Part shown: positions 9,543-18,207 of the stretch, piece after piece
Numbering within the stretch: position 1 is the first letter of the stretch
Layout: each line of letters starts with the position of its first letter
NCBI GenBank assembly: GCA_947457515.1
Contig: CANGWC010000003.1
Location: 1-46,030 of the forward strand
Length of the DNA stretch: 46,030 nucleotides
DNA from: Silvanigrellaceae bacterium
GTDB lineage: Bacteria; Bdellovibrionota_B; Oligoflexia; Silvanigrellales; CANGWC01
Direction of reading: 5' to 3'
The notes under the pieces: generated by a model
What the model saw: only the letters and a program-made list of their open reading frames with translations
What the model was told of the DNA's origin: nothing
The model's database searches: none
Made by a program: the position numbers and the translations under genes

Positions 9543-10265
9543 TCAAAAAAAGAATGCCTGTATTCCTAAAGTACGATTATCATCATTAATCCCTAATTCT
9601 TTCGGAACAAAAAGACGTTCACTCTTCAAAGAAAACTTACAAGGCTTACTACAATCCTCTTTAATATCTAAATAAGGATTGAAAGCATTAATGGCATAGA
9701 TTTTCTCATTTAAAGAAAAAGAAGAGTATTTTAACTTTTTAAGAATATAAGAGGGAACTTGGAATCTCAGGTGTACTGCAGAACCTTTAACTTCTAATGC
9801 ACAATTACCCTTACACCAGAGAGTAAGATGGCTATCTTGAGCTTCTAAAGGGTACCAGCCTGTTTTATTGAGGATAAGACTAGAGGTTCCAAAGGGAGGA
9901 TACTTCAATCTTAATCCTAGAAGTCTTTGTTTATCTGGAGTCACAGAGGTGGATTGATAAAAATACAGTTTAGGAAAAAAATAAGAACTGGAATCTATGA
10001 AAAATCCATTGTCTTCTTTGATAAAAGAATAAAAAGATTTTGCGTTTAAACCACCTTGTGAAATAAAAAAGAAAGCATAGGGAGATTTATTCACAGTGGC
10101 AGAGAAAAATCCCCAAGGTCTTAACCATCTTTCAAAAAGAAATTCAGGATCATTTAAAACTTCAAAATGATAACCACCCCAACTCATCCAAAAAATAGGA
10201 AGTAACAGCAATAAAGAGAGGTACCTTAAACTTCTTAACATTCTTGATACCCGGATGATATCCAA
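9543..10265 (-). CDS. Single-pass membrane-anchored protein of unknown function
   Basis: 240 residues, not recognised. One N-terminal hydrophobic segment (about residues 12-30) anchors a mostly polar, aromatic-rich domain with two Cys pairs (LWCKGNCALEV and EDCSKPCKF), consistent with a periplasmic beta-rich fold held by disulfides. The C-terminus ends in IQAFFF. Start uncertain: ATG 10265 overlaps the upstream ligase gene by 31 bases, while ATG 10241 (MLRSLRYL) would overlap by only 7. It is the last gene of the long minus-strand unit and follows an O-antigen ligase-like gene, which suggests a part in surface glycan assembly. Confidence 0.6.
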   Translation of the reverse strand: MDIIRVSRMLRSLRYLSLLLLLPIFWMSWGGYHFEVLNDPEFLFERWLRPWGFFSATVNKSPYAFFFISQGGLNAKSFYSFIKEDNGFFIDSSSYFFPKLYFYQSTSVTPDKQRLLGLRLKYPPFGTSSLILNKTGWYPLEAQDSHLTLWCKGNCALEVKGSAVHLRFQVPSYILKKLKYSSFSLNEKIYAINAFNPYLDIKEDCSKPCKFSLKSERLFVPKELGINDDNRTLGIQAFFF

Positions 10266-11527
10266 CCTAATCCAGCTGCAAAAAAGAGATAAATGGAAGG
10301 AATATAATCAATTTCTTGTATACATGTGCAGAAAAAGACACTGATGAGAAAGAAAATAGAAACTTTATTAAAATGAAAAAAAAATTTTAAGTAAAGAAAC
10401 ATACCTGAAAGGATCAAAAGTCCATGAAACAATCCTAACTCAAAAAGGATTTGAAGCCATAAGTTATGAGCTGTATCAAATACAAGTTCTGGAGATGAAG
10501 TCGCATACAAAGAAAAAAACTGTTTCCAAGAAAACACTCCGTGACCCCATAAAAGTTTCTCCCAAAGAGGGGGAAACGCTATAGACCAAATTTGGAAACG
10601 TTCCTGAGATAAAAGATCTTTTTGTGGGTAAAAGATAAGTATAAATGAAACACTGAGTGTAACGGTCAATATCCCTAATAAACTATAAAAAAGTTTATGA
10701 GATCTTAAAGGGAAGAGTCTATGTAAAGAGTCTGTATTTAAAATAAAGATAAAAAATAGAGTCAGAGCACTGAGAAGAATAGCACCTCTTTGTTCACTTC
10801 GGATAAGATTGACTAGAATCACAATAATACTGAGATAATTTAATAATAAAGCTCTTCTTTTTTGGATAAAATACAAATTCATCGTCAGAGGAGTTAAACA
10901 AAAAGGCCATAACCAAGAAGGATTAGCAAATAGCCCCATGCCTCTGTGTTTCATAAAGCTCCAATTTTCAGAGTAGATAAAGTTAGAAGACCATAAGGAT
11001 TCTTTAAAGAAAGTCGGGCAGGCTAAACAATAAAGTTGAAGACCAAGGAAGAAAACCATCAGGATCATTGAAAATACTGAATTTAAGAAAACTTCTTTTG
11101 TTGAATATGCCAGCATAAAGACACAAAGAGCAGTTATATGAAGAGTTAACTGCATAAAACCTGATGAAACCTCGAAATTGAGCTGACTTAAGCATTCAAG
11201 CTTCGTCCAAAATCCCGGGAGTTTTAAACAACTTCTACTGATAGAAGAACTGTCTAAAAAGACGGGAGACATTCTGAATCCATAAAGAGTGATGAGACCT
11301 AAAAAGTAGATAAAAATCAGTTTTTGAGGTTGAGCGAGAACTCTCCAAAAGTCCTGAATGTAAAATAAAGAAACAGAAGTGATTAGAAAAAATAGAATGA
11401 GAGGAAAATTAAAGTTCGGATTTGTACTACAAATTGTTGAGAAGAGTAAAATAAAGATGAAAAAGAAAATCCTCACATTCTTGATGCAAAAGAATGAGTC
11501 ATTAAAAAGATAAAGTTTTTGAAGCAC
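10235..11527 (-). CDS. O-antigen ligase/polymerase-like membrane protein (Wzy_C family)
   Basis: 430-residue polytopic protein with roughly ten hydrophobic segments. The signature features are SEQRGAILLSALT (arginine near the membrane face) and a large periplasmic loop containing RFQIWSIAFPPLW, WGHGVFSWKQF and DTAHNLWLQILFELGL, with the conserved His of the WaaL/Wzy_C loop. Such proteins transfer or polymerise undecaprenyl-linked glycan on the periplasmic side. It starts with GTG that shares its G with the upstream TAG stop (TAGTG), so translation is coupled to the preceding gene. Ligase and polymerase cannot be told apart from sequence alone. Confidence 0.8.
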   Translation of the reverse strand: MLQKLYLFNDSFFCIKNVRIFFFIFILLFSTICSTNPNFNFPLILFFLITSVSLFYIQDFWRVLAQPQKLIFIYFLGLITLYGFRMSPVFLDSSSISRSCLKLPGFWTKLECLSQLNFEVSSGFMQLTLHITALCVFMLAYSTKEVFLNSVFSMILMVFFLGLQLYCLACPTFFKESLWSSNFIYSENWSFMKHRGMGLFANPSWLWPFCLTPLTMNLYFIQKRRALLLNYLSIIVILVNLIRSEQRGAILLSALTLFFIFILNTDSLHRLFPLRSHKLFYSLLGILTVTLSVSFILIFYPQKDLLSQERFQIWSIAFPPLWEKLLWGHGVFSWKQFFSLYATSSPELVFDTAHNLWLQILFELGLFHGLLILSGMFLYLKFFFHFNKVSIFFLISVFFCTCIQEIDYIPSIYLFFAAGLGWISSGYQEC

Positions 11528-12309
11528 TATTTTTGAAGAGTAAAATGAATCAATCCATGATCTAAAGGTTTAAACTTAGGAGTCGGTATACTTAAAGCTT
11601 CACATAAAGCCGTGAAAGATGCAGTTGTCATAGGACGAATCCTCCTAGGATCATTCCAGAAGTCTACCATATTTTGTGCATCATAGAATATCCCTTCACA
11701 TCTTCCTTGAGGATTAAGATGAGCATAGCTATTTTGAATGAGAAGACTTGTTTGTAAAGGAGTGATTCTTTCCATGAGAGAAGAGAGCCAGATATGATCC
11801 CAGGATTGTGTTTGTAGGAAAGCAGGAAGACTGGCTGCTTTTAGAGGGGTGAATTCTTTAATGTTTGAAGGTTTTTCTAGGAAAAGATCAGAGGTCTCTA
11901 AAATCAAAGAGGCTTCTTTAGATGAATAATGTTTTTGTATAAAATCTAATGAGGTATCATTGATAATACTTAAAGTTTTGATATCTGATGAATTGAGGTA
12001 ACTGGGTTCAAACTTTTGGCAGAAATGGTTTGATAAAAGTTTTAAGTTTTCTTCAATTTCTCCAGATCCAGCAAGGATTTGAGCTTGTTCTAACTTAATA
12101 TTTGTCATGGGAGCAGGAAGTCCATAAAGACGCCAATTGATCTGTGATTCAATGAGAGTGAGACGATCTGCAACTCTGAGAATATTTTTTTTCAAAGCAT
12201 CATTAGGATCGTATTCAATGGTACTGATTCCCAGTAGAGTTTTAATCACTTTTCTGATTTTGTGGACAATAGGACGCAAAAACTCAAGAAATACAGGTAA
12301 ACGAGACAT
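11527..12309 (-). CDS. Methyltransferase-like protein with degraded cofactor motif
   Basis: 260 residues. The N-terminal 90 residues form a charged helical region. The C-terminal half resembles class I SAM-dependent methyltransferases found in polysaccharide clusters: a WDHIWLSSLMERI segment, NPQGRCEGIFYDAQ, and WNDPRRIRPMT, which corresponds to the DPRHxRP signature of those enzymes. At the place expected for the SAM-binding glycine loop I see only a segment ending ETSDLFLEKPS, with no GxGxG, so it may bind poorly or be non-catalytic. It is coupled to the O-antigen ligase-like gene by a TAGTG overlap. Assignment rests on short motifs. Confidence 0.5.
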   Translation of the reverse strand: MSRLPVFLEFLRPIVHKIRKVIKTLLGISTIEYDPNDALKKNILRVADRLTLIESQINWRLYGLPAPMTNIKLEQAQILAGSGEIEENLKLLSNHFCQKFEPSYLNSSDIKTLSIINDTSLDFIQKHYSSKEASLILETSDLFLEKPSNIKEFTPLKAASLPAFLQTQSWDHIWLSSLMERITPLQTSLLIQNSYAHLNPQGRCEGIFYDAQNMVDFWNDPRRIRPMTTASFTALCEALSIPTPKFKPLDHGLIHFTLQK

Positions 12310-12354
12310 AATTAGGATCTGACCTTAAAAAATAATAACATAAGAGATAATAGC

Positions 12355-14409
12355 CTACTCTGTATAAAGCTGCATACCTAAACCATAACTTATCCCAGCA
12401 ATAGGTATCGTGGGATTAAGGTTTTGTCGATAATCTATAAATAAACTGAGCATAAAATCTTTTAATCCTTGAGATGAGATCTCATCTGGAGATAAGTTGC
12501 CTAACCAATAAAGAGAAGAAGCTATAGATAAAGTCAGACCTAATCCTTGAGTGAAAAATCCAGCTCCTGGAAGAGGAGTATCTGAAACTTCATTCACACC
12601 TTCTCTAAACTTTTCTAATCCGTATCTTACGGAAAGAAGAGGAGTGATCATAGGATACAGTGAAAAGAAATGAAAATTAGCTAAAGCATAAAGTCCAATA
12701 TTATAAAAACCAATATGGATCGGATCGGAATTATCATTCATAGGAGCTGTTCCACTATTAAAAAGATAATCTACAGCAACACCTAAACTGAAGAGTCTTC
12801 CTAATCCATAAGTATAAGAAACGAGAAATCTCCAAGGAAGATCAGGATAAAATTCTGTGAAAACATTTTGATCCTGTGTGATCATTAATGGTCCCGTTTG
12901 TATTTCTATGAGTCCTTCATAACTTGCAGCTTCAGCTATGGGGAATATAAATTGATGAATATAAGTTGTGATGACTTTAATTCTATGAAATAAGCTTTCC
13001 CAAAGATCATGTAACTTTACCCCGGTGTAACCTGAGACCCATAGAATAGGTTTTAATAAAGAAGAAATAAAAGTATGTTCCCTGAGAAAAGAAGCCAAAT
13101 CAGGAGAATACTTCTCATAGATAGAACTTAATCCCCATTGAGTTAAATAACGATCCCTTAAAACTCTCCAATAATGAGCCGTAGAACTATCACCTCCGGA
13201 GACGGTTGAAACCATACAAGCCTGGTTATCTCTCACAAGACTAGGATCTAAGGTTGTACTGAGAAGAGGAGTTTCCTTTGGAATAAAAACAAGACAAGAG
13301 CTTCTTGAGAGCCCAATAGAACCCGAAGAATCAATAGGGTAAGCAAATACACCGTAAGTTTCATTATCATCAAGATTACTTAGGGCAACGGTTGATTGTG
13401 ATGCAGGCACTTGAAGAAGGTTGAAACATCCTTGTTCTACAACTTGTCCTATAGGAGGTAAAGATGGAAAATCAGGTATTGCACTCGTCTCTAAAGAATA
13501 TCCATTATAATCAGGTTTAACAGTAGGATCACATCCTAATGAACATTGAGAAGCATTAGGATTAGGTTTTAAGTAGACACATTTACTGGTAGGAGGAGTG
13601 ACACCTGTTTTTACAATCCAGGGATTAGGTTTAAAAGACCAGCTAGATGAATTTAAACAATCTTTATTTTTCCAATAAACCACTAGATAACCAGAGAGTC
13701 GAGAAGGTTGTGGAAGTATTTGTATGCTTCCTGATGTGCCATCCACAGCAGAGAGATCGTCGGGAGGAGTGAGAAGGAAAGAAGCTGTTCCATCAAAACT
13801 TTTAAGTCCAGATAAAGACACTTGATTTTTAATAGCCCCTTTGTCTTGACGCATAGAATAAGTAGGATACTTAATAGCGTTTTGGAAGTTGCCTGTACCC
13901 GTAGGATCATAGAAAACAGTAATATCAAGTGTTCTACTTGTACCATTTAAAGTGGTTGCTTGAAAAATATTATCCGGTAATTGTTGATTCGTAAATGACA
14001 AAGTGAATTTCACATCACCCGCCACCTTAATCGCTCGAGAAAGAGCATTAGGATCTGATGGTGTTGTTGATTGGGTGATTGTAACATTAGGGCTTTGGGG
14101 AGTGATAATTGTTGTTTGAGTTCCATTTCCAAAATAAAGACCCCAATTATTTTGATTATAAACAACAGTTCTTTGAGAGCTAGACTCTAAGGAAAAGGTA
14201 AACTCTACAATAAAATTACTGATAGGATCCGTTGCATTCTGTCCAAATGCAGGTGGAGTTGTCTGTATTGAAGGACTTGAAGTATTTGCAGAGAAGATAA
14301 GATCTGTTGGTCCAGTATCCATTAATGAGGATTCTATTTCCTCTCTCCCACAGAAATTTAAAGTAACTATTGATAAGATCAACCAGAATAAAAAAGGAAA
14401 GTATTTCAT
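12355..14409 (-). CDS. Large lipoprotein with CFI-box-like segment and beta-barrel-like C-terminus
   Basis: 684 residues. The N-terminal hydrophobic stretch ends in TLNFCG, a loose lipobox (Cys20). Residues about 25-240 are Ser/Thr/Asn-rich and beta-like, followed by a fibronectin-like portion (YLVVYWKNK, then ALSNLDDNETYGVFAYPID). Around residues 395-465, CMVSTVSGGDSS, YWRVLRDRYL and YEKYSPDLASFL recall the CFI-box C-terminal domain of deltaproteobacterial and Bdellovibrio-type proteins. The last 170 residues show alternating aromatic strands (FLVSYTYGLGRLFSLGVAVDYLF, shortened in part) and end GLGMQLYTE, like an outer-membrane barrel. The gene sits between asd and a methyltransferase-like gene. 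Function unknown. Confidence 0.6.
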   Translation of the reverse strand: MKYFPFLFWLILSIVTLNFCGREEIESSLMDTGPTDLIFSANTSSPSIQTTPPAFGQNATDPISNFIVEFTFSLESSSQRTVVYNQNNWGLYFGNGTQTTIITPQSPNVTITQSTTPSDPNALSRAIKVAGDVKFTLSFTNQQLPDNIFQATTLNGTSRTLDITVFYDPTGTGNFQNAIKYPTYSMRQDKGAIKNQVSLSGLKSFDGTASFLLTPPDDLSAVDGTSGSIQILPQPSRLSGYLVVYWKNKDCLNSSSWSFKPNPWIVKTGVTPPTSKCVYLKPNPNASQCSLGCDPTVKPDYNGYSLETSAIPDFPSLPPIGQVVEQGCFNLLQVPASQSTVALSNLDDNETYGVFAYPIDSSGSIGLSRSSCLVFIPKETPLLSTTLDPSLVRDNQACMVSTVSGGDSSTAHYWRVLRDRYLTQWGLSSIYEKYSPDLASFLREHTFISSLLKPILWVSGYTGVKLHDLWESLFHRIKVITTYIHQFIFPIAEAASYEGLIEIQTGPLMITQDQNVFTEFYPDLPWRFLVSYTYGLGRLFSLGVAVDYLFNSGTAPMNDNSDPIHIGFYNIGLYALANFHFFSLYPMITPLLSVRYGLEKFREGVNEVSDTPLPGAGFFTQGLGLTLSIASSLYWLGNLSPDEISSQGLKDFMLSLFIDYRQNLNPTIPIAGISYGLGMQLYTE

Positions 14410-14418
14410 AATAAAAGT

Positions 14419-15429
14419 TTAAGATGAAAAAAATCCAACCTCAATGCTTTTGAGAAAAATTTGAACAGCATTTAATGACGCACCCTTACGAAGGTTGTCA
14501 CAAACAAGCCAATAAGAGTAACCAGAGTCAAAGTTTTCAGCGGGTCTTAATCGACTGACAAAGACTTCATCTTTGCCTTCACATTCTAAAGGTGTTGAAA
14601 ACATAGGGAAGTCTTCATATTGTATGCCTTCATATTGAGAAAGACACTGAACGATATCAGATTTTTGAGCTGGTTTATGTAAACCTAACGTTACAGATTC
14701 TCCGTGCCCAACAAAAGTAGGAACTCTTACTGATGTTGCGTCTATAGAAAACTGAAACTCCGGAACTGCTGTATAAAGAATTTTTTTCAGTTCTTCTTTA
14801 ATTTTAAATTCTTCATCCGTATGGCCGTCTTCTACAAAGTGAGAAACAAAAGGGAATACGTTATAAGCGATTTTCTTAGGAAAGGGCGTTTCGCTATCTA
14901 TTTCTAAAAGTTCAGATCTGAGAGCTTCAATTCCAGATTTACCTGCACCAGAAACACTTTGATAGGTACTCACAATAATATTCTTGATTCCATATTTTTG
15001 ATGGATAGGAAATAAACTGAGTGCGAGAGGAATGGTGCAACAATTAGGACTAGAAATCACAGGAAAGTCTTTAAGATCATTCACATTAGGAAAATGAATT
15101 TCAGGTATCACAAGAGAAACTCTAGGGTCCATTCTAAAGGCAGATGATTTATCGATACAAAGGACTCCTCTATCAGCCATAATAGGGATCCATTTTTTGG
15201 AGATTGCTTCAGAAGAAGCAAAAAAAAGAACATGACATTTTTCAAGATCATCTTCAGTCATTTTTTTTACGATAAATTTTTTATTTCGACAGACTAACTC
15301 AGTTCCTGCTGATTCATCGGATGCAAAAGCATGGATAGTTGAAGACTTGATAAATCTCTTCACTAAAATATCCAACAAAAGAGAGCCTACTAACCCTGTA
15401 GCCCCCACAATCCCTATTTCTTTATTCAT
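14419..15429 (-). CDS. asd: Aspartate-semialdehyde dehydrogenase
   Basis: 336 residues from ATG 15429, chosen because a strong GGAGAAG ribosome site lies just ahead and because it gives an 8-base overlap with pssA; an in-frame ATG at 15456 is less likely. The enzyme reduces aspartyl phosphate to aspartate semialdehyde for lysine, diaminopimelate, threonine and methionine synthesis. Seen: NADP-binding GIVGATGLVGSLLLD at the N-terminus, the catalytic Cys130 in SSPNCCTIPL, and the active-site His in RVPTFVGHGESV. Diaminopimelate from this route feeds peptidoglycan, in keeping with the envelope genes beside it. Confidence 0.95.
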   Translation of the reverse strand: MNKEIGIVGATGLVGSLLLDILVKRFIKSSTIHAFASDESAGTELVCRNKKFIVKKMTEDDLEKCHVLFFASSEAISKKWIPIMADRGVLCIDKSSAFRMDPRVSLVIPEIHFPNVNDLKDFPVISSPNCCTIPLALSLFPIHQKYGIKNIIVSTYQSVSGAGKSGIEALRSELLEIDSETPFPKKIAYNVFPFVSHFVEDGHTDEEFKIKEELKKILYTAVPEFQFSIDATSVRVPTFVGHGESVTLGLHKPAQKSDIVQCLSQYEGIQYEDFPMFSTPLECEGKDEVFVSRLRPAENFDSGYSYWLVCDNLRKGASLNAVQIFLKSIEVGFFSS

Positions 15430-16270
15430 GATCTTCTCCATGGAATATATCCTCATCTACAGCAAAAAGATCTTCTTCGTCTACAGCAATGGGTCTATGA
15501 GAAAAAATCCAAAGAATCGGACCATGAATACAATAAATAAAAATAAATATAAGCAAAGCAATATGATACTCTATAGCGAATACTAAAATCGAAAGGCATG
15601 CTAAAAGAGCAAAAAATCTAAAAGGACGCTTTCTAGGAAGTCGTAAAGACTTAGAACTGAAGTATTCAAAAGTGGAGATCATGGCTAAAGCCAAAAATAA
15701 TGTAATGGCTCCTAGAATCCATTTTTGATTATCTATTTGAATGAGCTTCAAAACAGGCCAAAATGCAGATGAGTTCTGAAGATCTCCTAAAAGCGTATCA
15801 ATCTTATAAAAGCTCAGGCAAAGGATACAAATGGCACAAGCTGCCATGGGAAGAGGTAATCCCATAAAGTTTTTAGAGCTTTTACCTAAAGATGTTTGAA
15901 CGTTAAATCGAGCAAGTCTTAAAATTCCTGAAGTCAGATAAATCAGACTCAAAGCAAATCCTGTATTTCCTAATGGGTGTAATCTGAAAAAGAACATAAG
16001 CCATGCAGGAGCACAACCAAAGGATACAGCGTCACATAAAGAATCTAAGTGCATTCCAAAGTTACTCTGAGTCTTAGTGAGTCTTGCTACTCCTCCATCT
16101 AATCCATCACATAAGGCAGCAAATAAAATAAGATAAGCCGCAATGACAAATCTGTATTCTCCATATGCTGTATCTACAGTGACTCTCATAGAGAGAAATC
16201 CACAGAGAAGTGAAAGTAAAGTGATAGCATTAGGCAGTAAAAAAATAGCCATTTTTCTTTGAGGATTCAT
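15422..16270 (-). CDS. pssA: CDP-diacylglycerol-serine O-phosphatidyltransferase
   Basis: 282-residue polytopic enzyme that joins CDP-diacylglycerol and serine to make phosphatidylserine, precursor of phosphatidylethanolamine. The CDP-alcohol phosphatidyltransferase signature is intact: CDGLDGGVARLTKTQSNFG then HLDSLCDAVSFG, giving the four metal/substrate aspartates near residues 55-85. Five to six other hydrophobic helices follow. The C-terminal tail is unusually acidic (AVDEEDLFAVDEDIF). It follows tsaB by 5 bases and overlaps asd by 8, so it belongs to the same transcript. No decarboxylase (psd) is present in the window. Confidence 0.92.
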   Translation of the reverse strand: MNPQRKMAIFLLPNAITLLSLLCGFLSMRVTVDTAYGEYRFVIAAYLILFAALCDGLDGGVARLTKTQSNFGMHLDSLCDAVSFGCAPAWLMFFFRLHPLGNTGFALSLIYLTSGILRLARFNVQTSLGKSSKNFMGLPLPMAACAICILCLSFYKIDTLLGDLQNSSAFWPVLKLIQIDNQKWILGAITLFLALAMISTFEYFSSKSLRLPRKRPFRFFALLACLSILVFAIEYHIALLIFIFIYCIHGPILWIFSHRPIAVDEEDLFAVDEDIFHGEDHE

Positions 16271-16275
16271 AATTT

Positions 16276-16713
16276 CTATACTTTAGGGGTAAAAGTTTTT
16301 TTATAAAGAGTATCTATACCATGACTATAGATAGGCGTAAAAATATCTACAGGTTTATAATCAAATACAGGCTCATGATAAAAAGAATCTTGAATCAAAA
16401 TAGGGTCATTTAAAATTTCATATCCTTTCATCTGAGGACACGATAAAAGACCATTCCCAAAGGCAGCAGCTAATCGAAGACTTGTAAAAGAACCTTTAGG
16501 TCCACAATAAATCACCAAACATTCTAAATCCTTTAAGTTTAAGTTTTCTTTTAAAAGACTTTCTTTAAAGGATCTTCCCAAAGATTCAGCATTCTCTACT
16601 TTGGATATTGAGGCTTTAGAAATATCTGTATTCCAAGTATAAATAAAAAATTTTTTATCGTGAGGAAGGATGAAAGCCCCTCTTTTATTACTGAAAAAGT
16701 CTTTGAATATCAT
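16276..16713 (-). CDS. tsaB: TsaB-like protein, short and divergent
   Basis: 145 residues from ATG 16713; a TTG at 16725 would add four. The motif CGPKGSFTSLRLAAAFGNGL matches the GPGSFTGLR core of TsaB, the TsaD partner in N6-threonylcarbamoyladenosine tRNA modification. The usual N-terminal LALDTS strand is not recognisable, and the protein is much shorter than typical TsaB (about 220 residues), so the second actin-like lobe is mostly missing. It may be a reduced TsaB that still scaffolds TsaD/TsaE, or a relative with a changed role. Its start lies inside the 3' end of rseP (26-base overlap). Confidence 0.6.
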   Translation of the reverse strand: MIFKDFFSNKRGAFILPHDKKFFIYTWNTDISKASISKVENAESLGRSFKESLLKENLNLKDLECLVIYCGPKGSFTSLRLAAAFGNGLLSCPQMKGYEILNDPILIQDSFYHEPVFDYKPVDIFTPIYSHGIDTLYKKTFTPKV

Positions 16714-18187
16714 TGAAGAATACAAGAGCCATCATACTGAGAAGAAAAACGATACCAAATTTTACAAACCATTCTTGAAAGAATTTAGGAAGAGGTTTTC
16801 GATAAATGAGTTCAAAAAACTGAAACAGAATATGTCCACCATCTAATGGAGGAAGAGGAAGAAGATTAAATAAGCCTATATTTAAACTCATTCCTCCTAA
16901 TGTCATGAAAAATATACTCATTCCTTCTTCCGCAGCATTTTTAGCAACTTTAGCAATGAGAATAGGTCCACCTAATACTTTAGGAGAGAGTTGCAGAGTA
17001 AAAAGTTTTTGAATGGCAATCAAAGTATTTTGAGTTTGATCGACAATCATTTTAAGAGACCGATGGAAAGCTTCACTCCCATTTAAAATGGTCAGTTTTC
17101 TTGAAACAATGGAAGGCTCTTCTGTAAATTGAAGATTCAGTGGAACAGAACATTGCACTATTTTAGGAGATTCGCCTAATACTAAATAGTTAATAAAAAT
17201 AAGCTTTTGAGTGTATTTTGAAATCCATAACTCAATATCTCTTCTAAAAATAGGATTGACCAATGAAGAAGCTCCATTTTCAGAACTGAAATCAGATTTT
17301 GAGGATAAACCTAAAATCAAACTTTTTTCAGGAAGGCAAGAAGAAGTCTTAATTAAAGCTTCTAAGGGATAAGTCTCTTTTTCATAATTATGAGTACTCG
17401 GGATACTTAAATGCTCTATTTTATCATTTCGTAAGATTTCAAAGTCCCAGGGCTGAGAAGTGATTTCAAGGTTAAGAAAATCTTGAAATGATCTGATCTG
17501 ATTTCCATTCACGGAGATCAAAGTGTCATGACAAACAATGCCTTTTTGGCCAAGATAGCTGGAAGGTAAAGGACAAAGAATAGGTTTTGTGAATTCCGGT
17601 AAAATACCCACTTTACCTGTAGCTTGTTGTAACTCATTTTGAGTCTTTTCCGGGGTGACCATTAAGGAAAGAAGCTTCTGATTTCTTTGAATCTCTACAT
17701 CAAGAGGCTCTCCAGGAGATTTCTGTACGGTGTCAGTCAGTTCACTCCATGAATTGATAGGCTTATGATTAATGCTTTTAACAATATCTCCACTTTGAAG
17801 ACCAAAAGAACTGGCTACAGAATCTTTTAATACAAAGATCTGAGAACTCAGTTCTTGAATTCCAGAAGTCCATACTGTGAAGAAAACAAAAAATGCAAGA
17901 ATATAATTAAAAAGAGGTCCTGCAACAGATACAAAAAATCTAACATGCAAAGGAGCCTGAGTGAGTCCCATTACAGAATCATCATTAAAACGAACATATC
18001 CACCAATAGGGATGAGACAAAGTTTGTAAACAGTGATGCCTCTTTGGAACCCCAAAAGTTTAGGGCCCACCCCAATACTGAATTCTAAAATTTCTAATTT
18101 AAAGAATTTCCCTATTAGGAAATGACCAAGTTCATGGATAAAAACAACAATGCCAATCATGGCAATAAAAGGAAGGAAAGAATTCAT
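16688..18187 (-). CDS. rseP: RseP-type site-2 intramembrane metalloprotease
   Basis: 499 residues from ATG 18187; an in-frame TTG at 18196 is possible. The first transmembrane helix carries the zinc motif FIHELGHFLIGKFF, and the C-terminal membrane region carries LLPLPPLDGGHILFQFFE with the third zinc ligand. Two PDZ-like regions lie between (about residues 115-190 and 205-280), as in E. coli RseP. The enzyme cuts membrane-anchored anti-sigma factors or spent signal peptides. It follows uppS, the usual neighbourhood, but the cdsA and dxr genes often found between the two are absent here. Confidence 0.92.
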   Translation of the reverse strand: MNSFLPFIAMIGIVVFIHELGHFLIGKFFKLEILEFSIGVGPKLLGFQRGITVYKLCLIPIGGYVRFNDDSVMGLTQAPLHVRFFVSVAGPLFNYILAFFVFFTVWTSGIQELSSQIFVLKDSVASSFGLQSGDIVKSINHKPINSWSELTDTVQKSPGEPLDVEIQRNQKLLSLMVTPEKTQNELQQATGKVGILPEFTKPILCPLPSSYLGQKGIVCHDTLISVNGNQIRSFQDFLNLEITSQPWDFEILRNDKIEHLSIPSTHNYEKETYPLEALIKTSSCLPEKSLILGLSSKSDFSSENGASSLVNPIFRRDIELWISKYTQKLIFINYLVLGESPKIVQCSVPLNLQFTEEPSIVSRKLTILNGSEAFHRSLKMIVDQTQNTLIAIQKLFTLQLSPKVLGGPILIAKVAKNAAEEGMSIFFMTLGGMSLNIGLFNLLPLPPLDGGHILFQFFELIYRKPLPKFFQEWFVKFGIVFLLSMMALVFFNDIQRLFQ

Positions 18188-18207
18188 AAGCACCAAAGGA
18201 ATATCAT

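Noticed and set aside
15347-15586. 79-codon plus-strand frame across the asd/pssA junction
   Set aside because: Antisense to two well-supported enzymes; Lys/Asn-rich and without a ribosome site.
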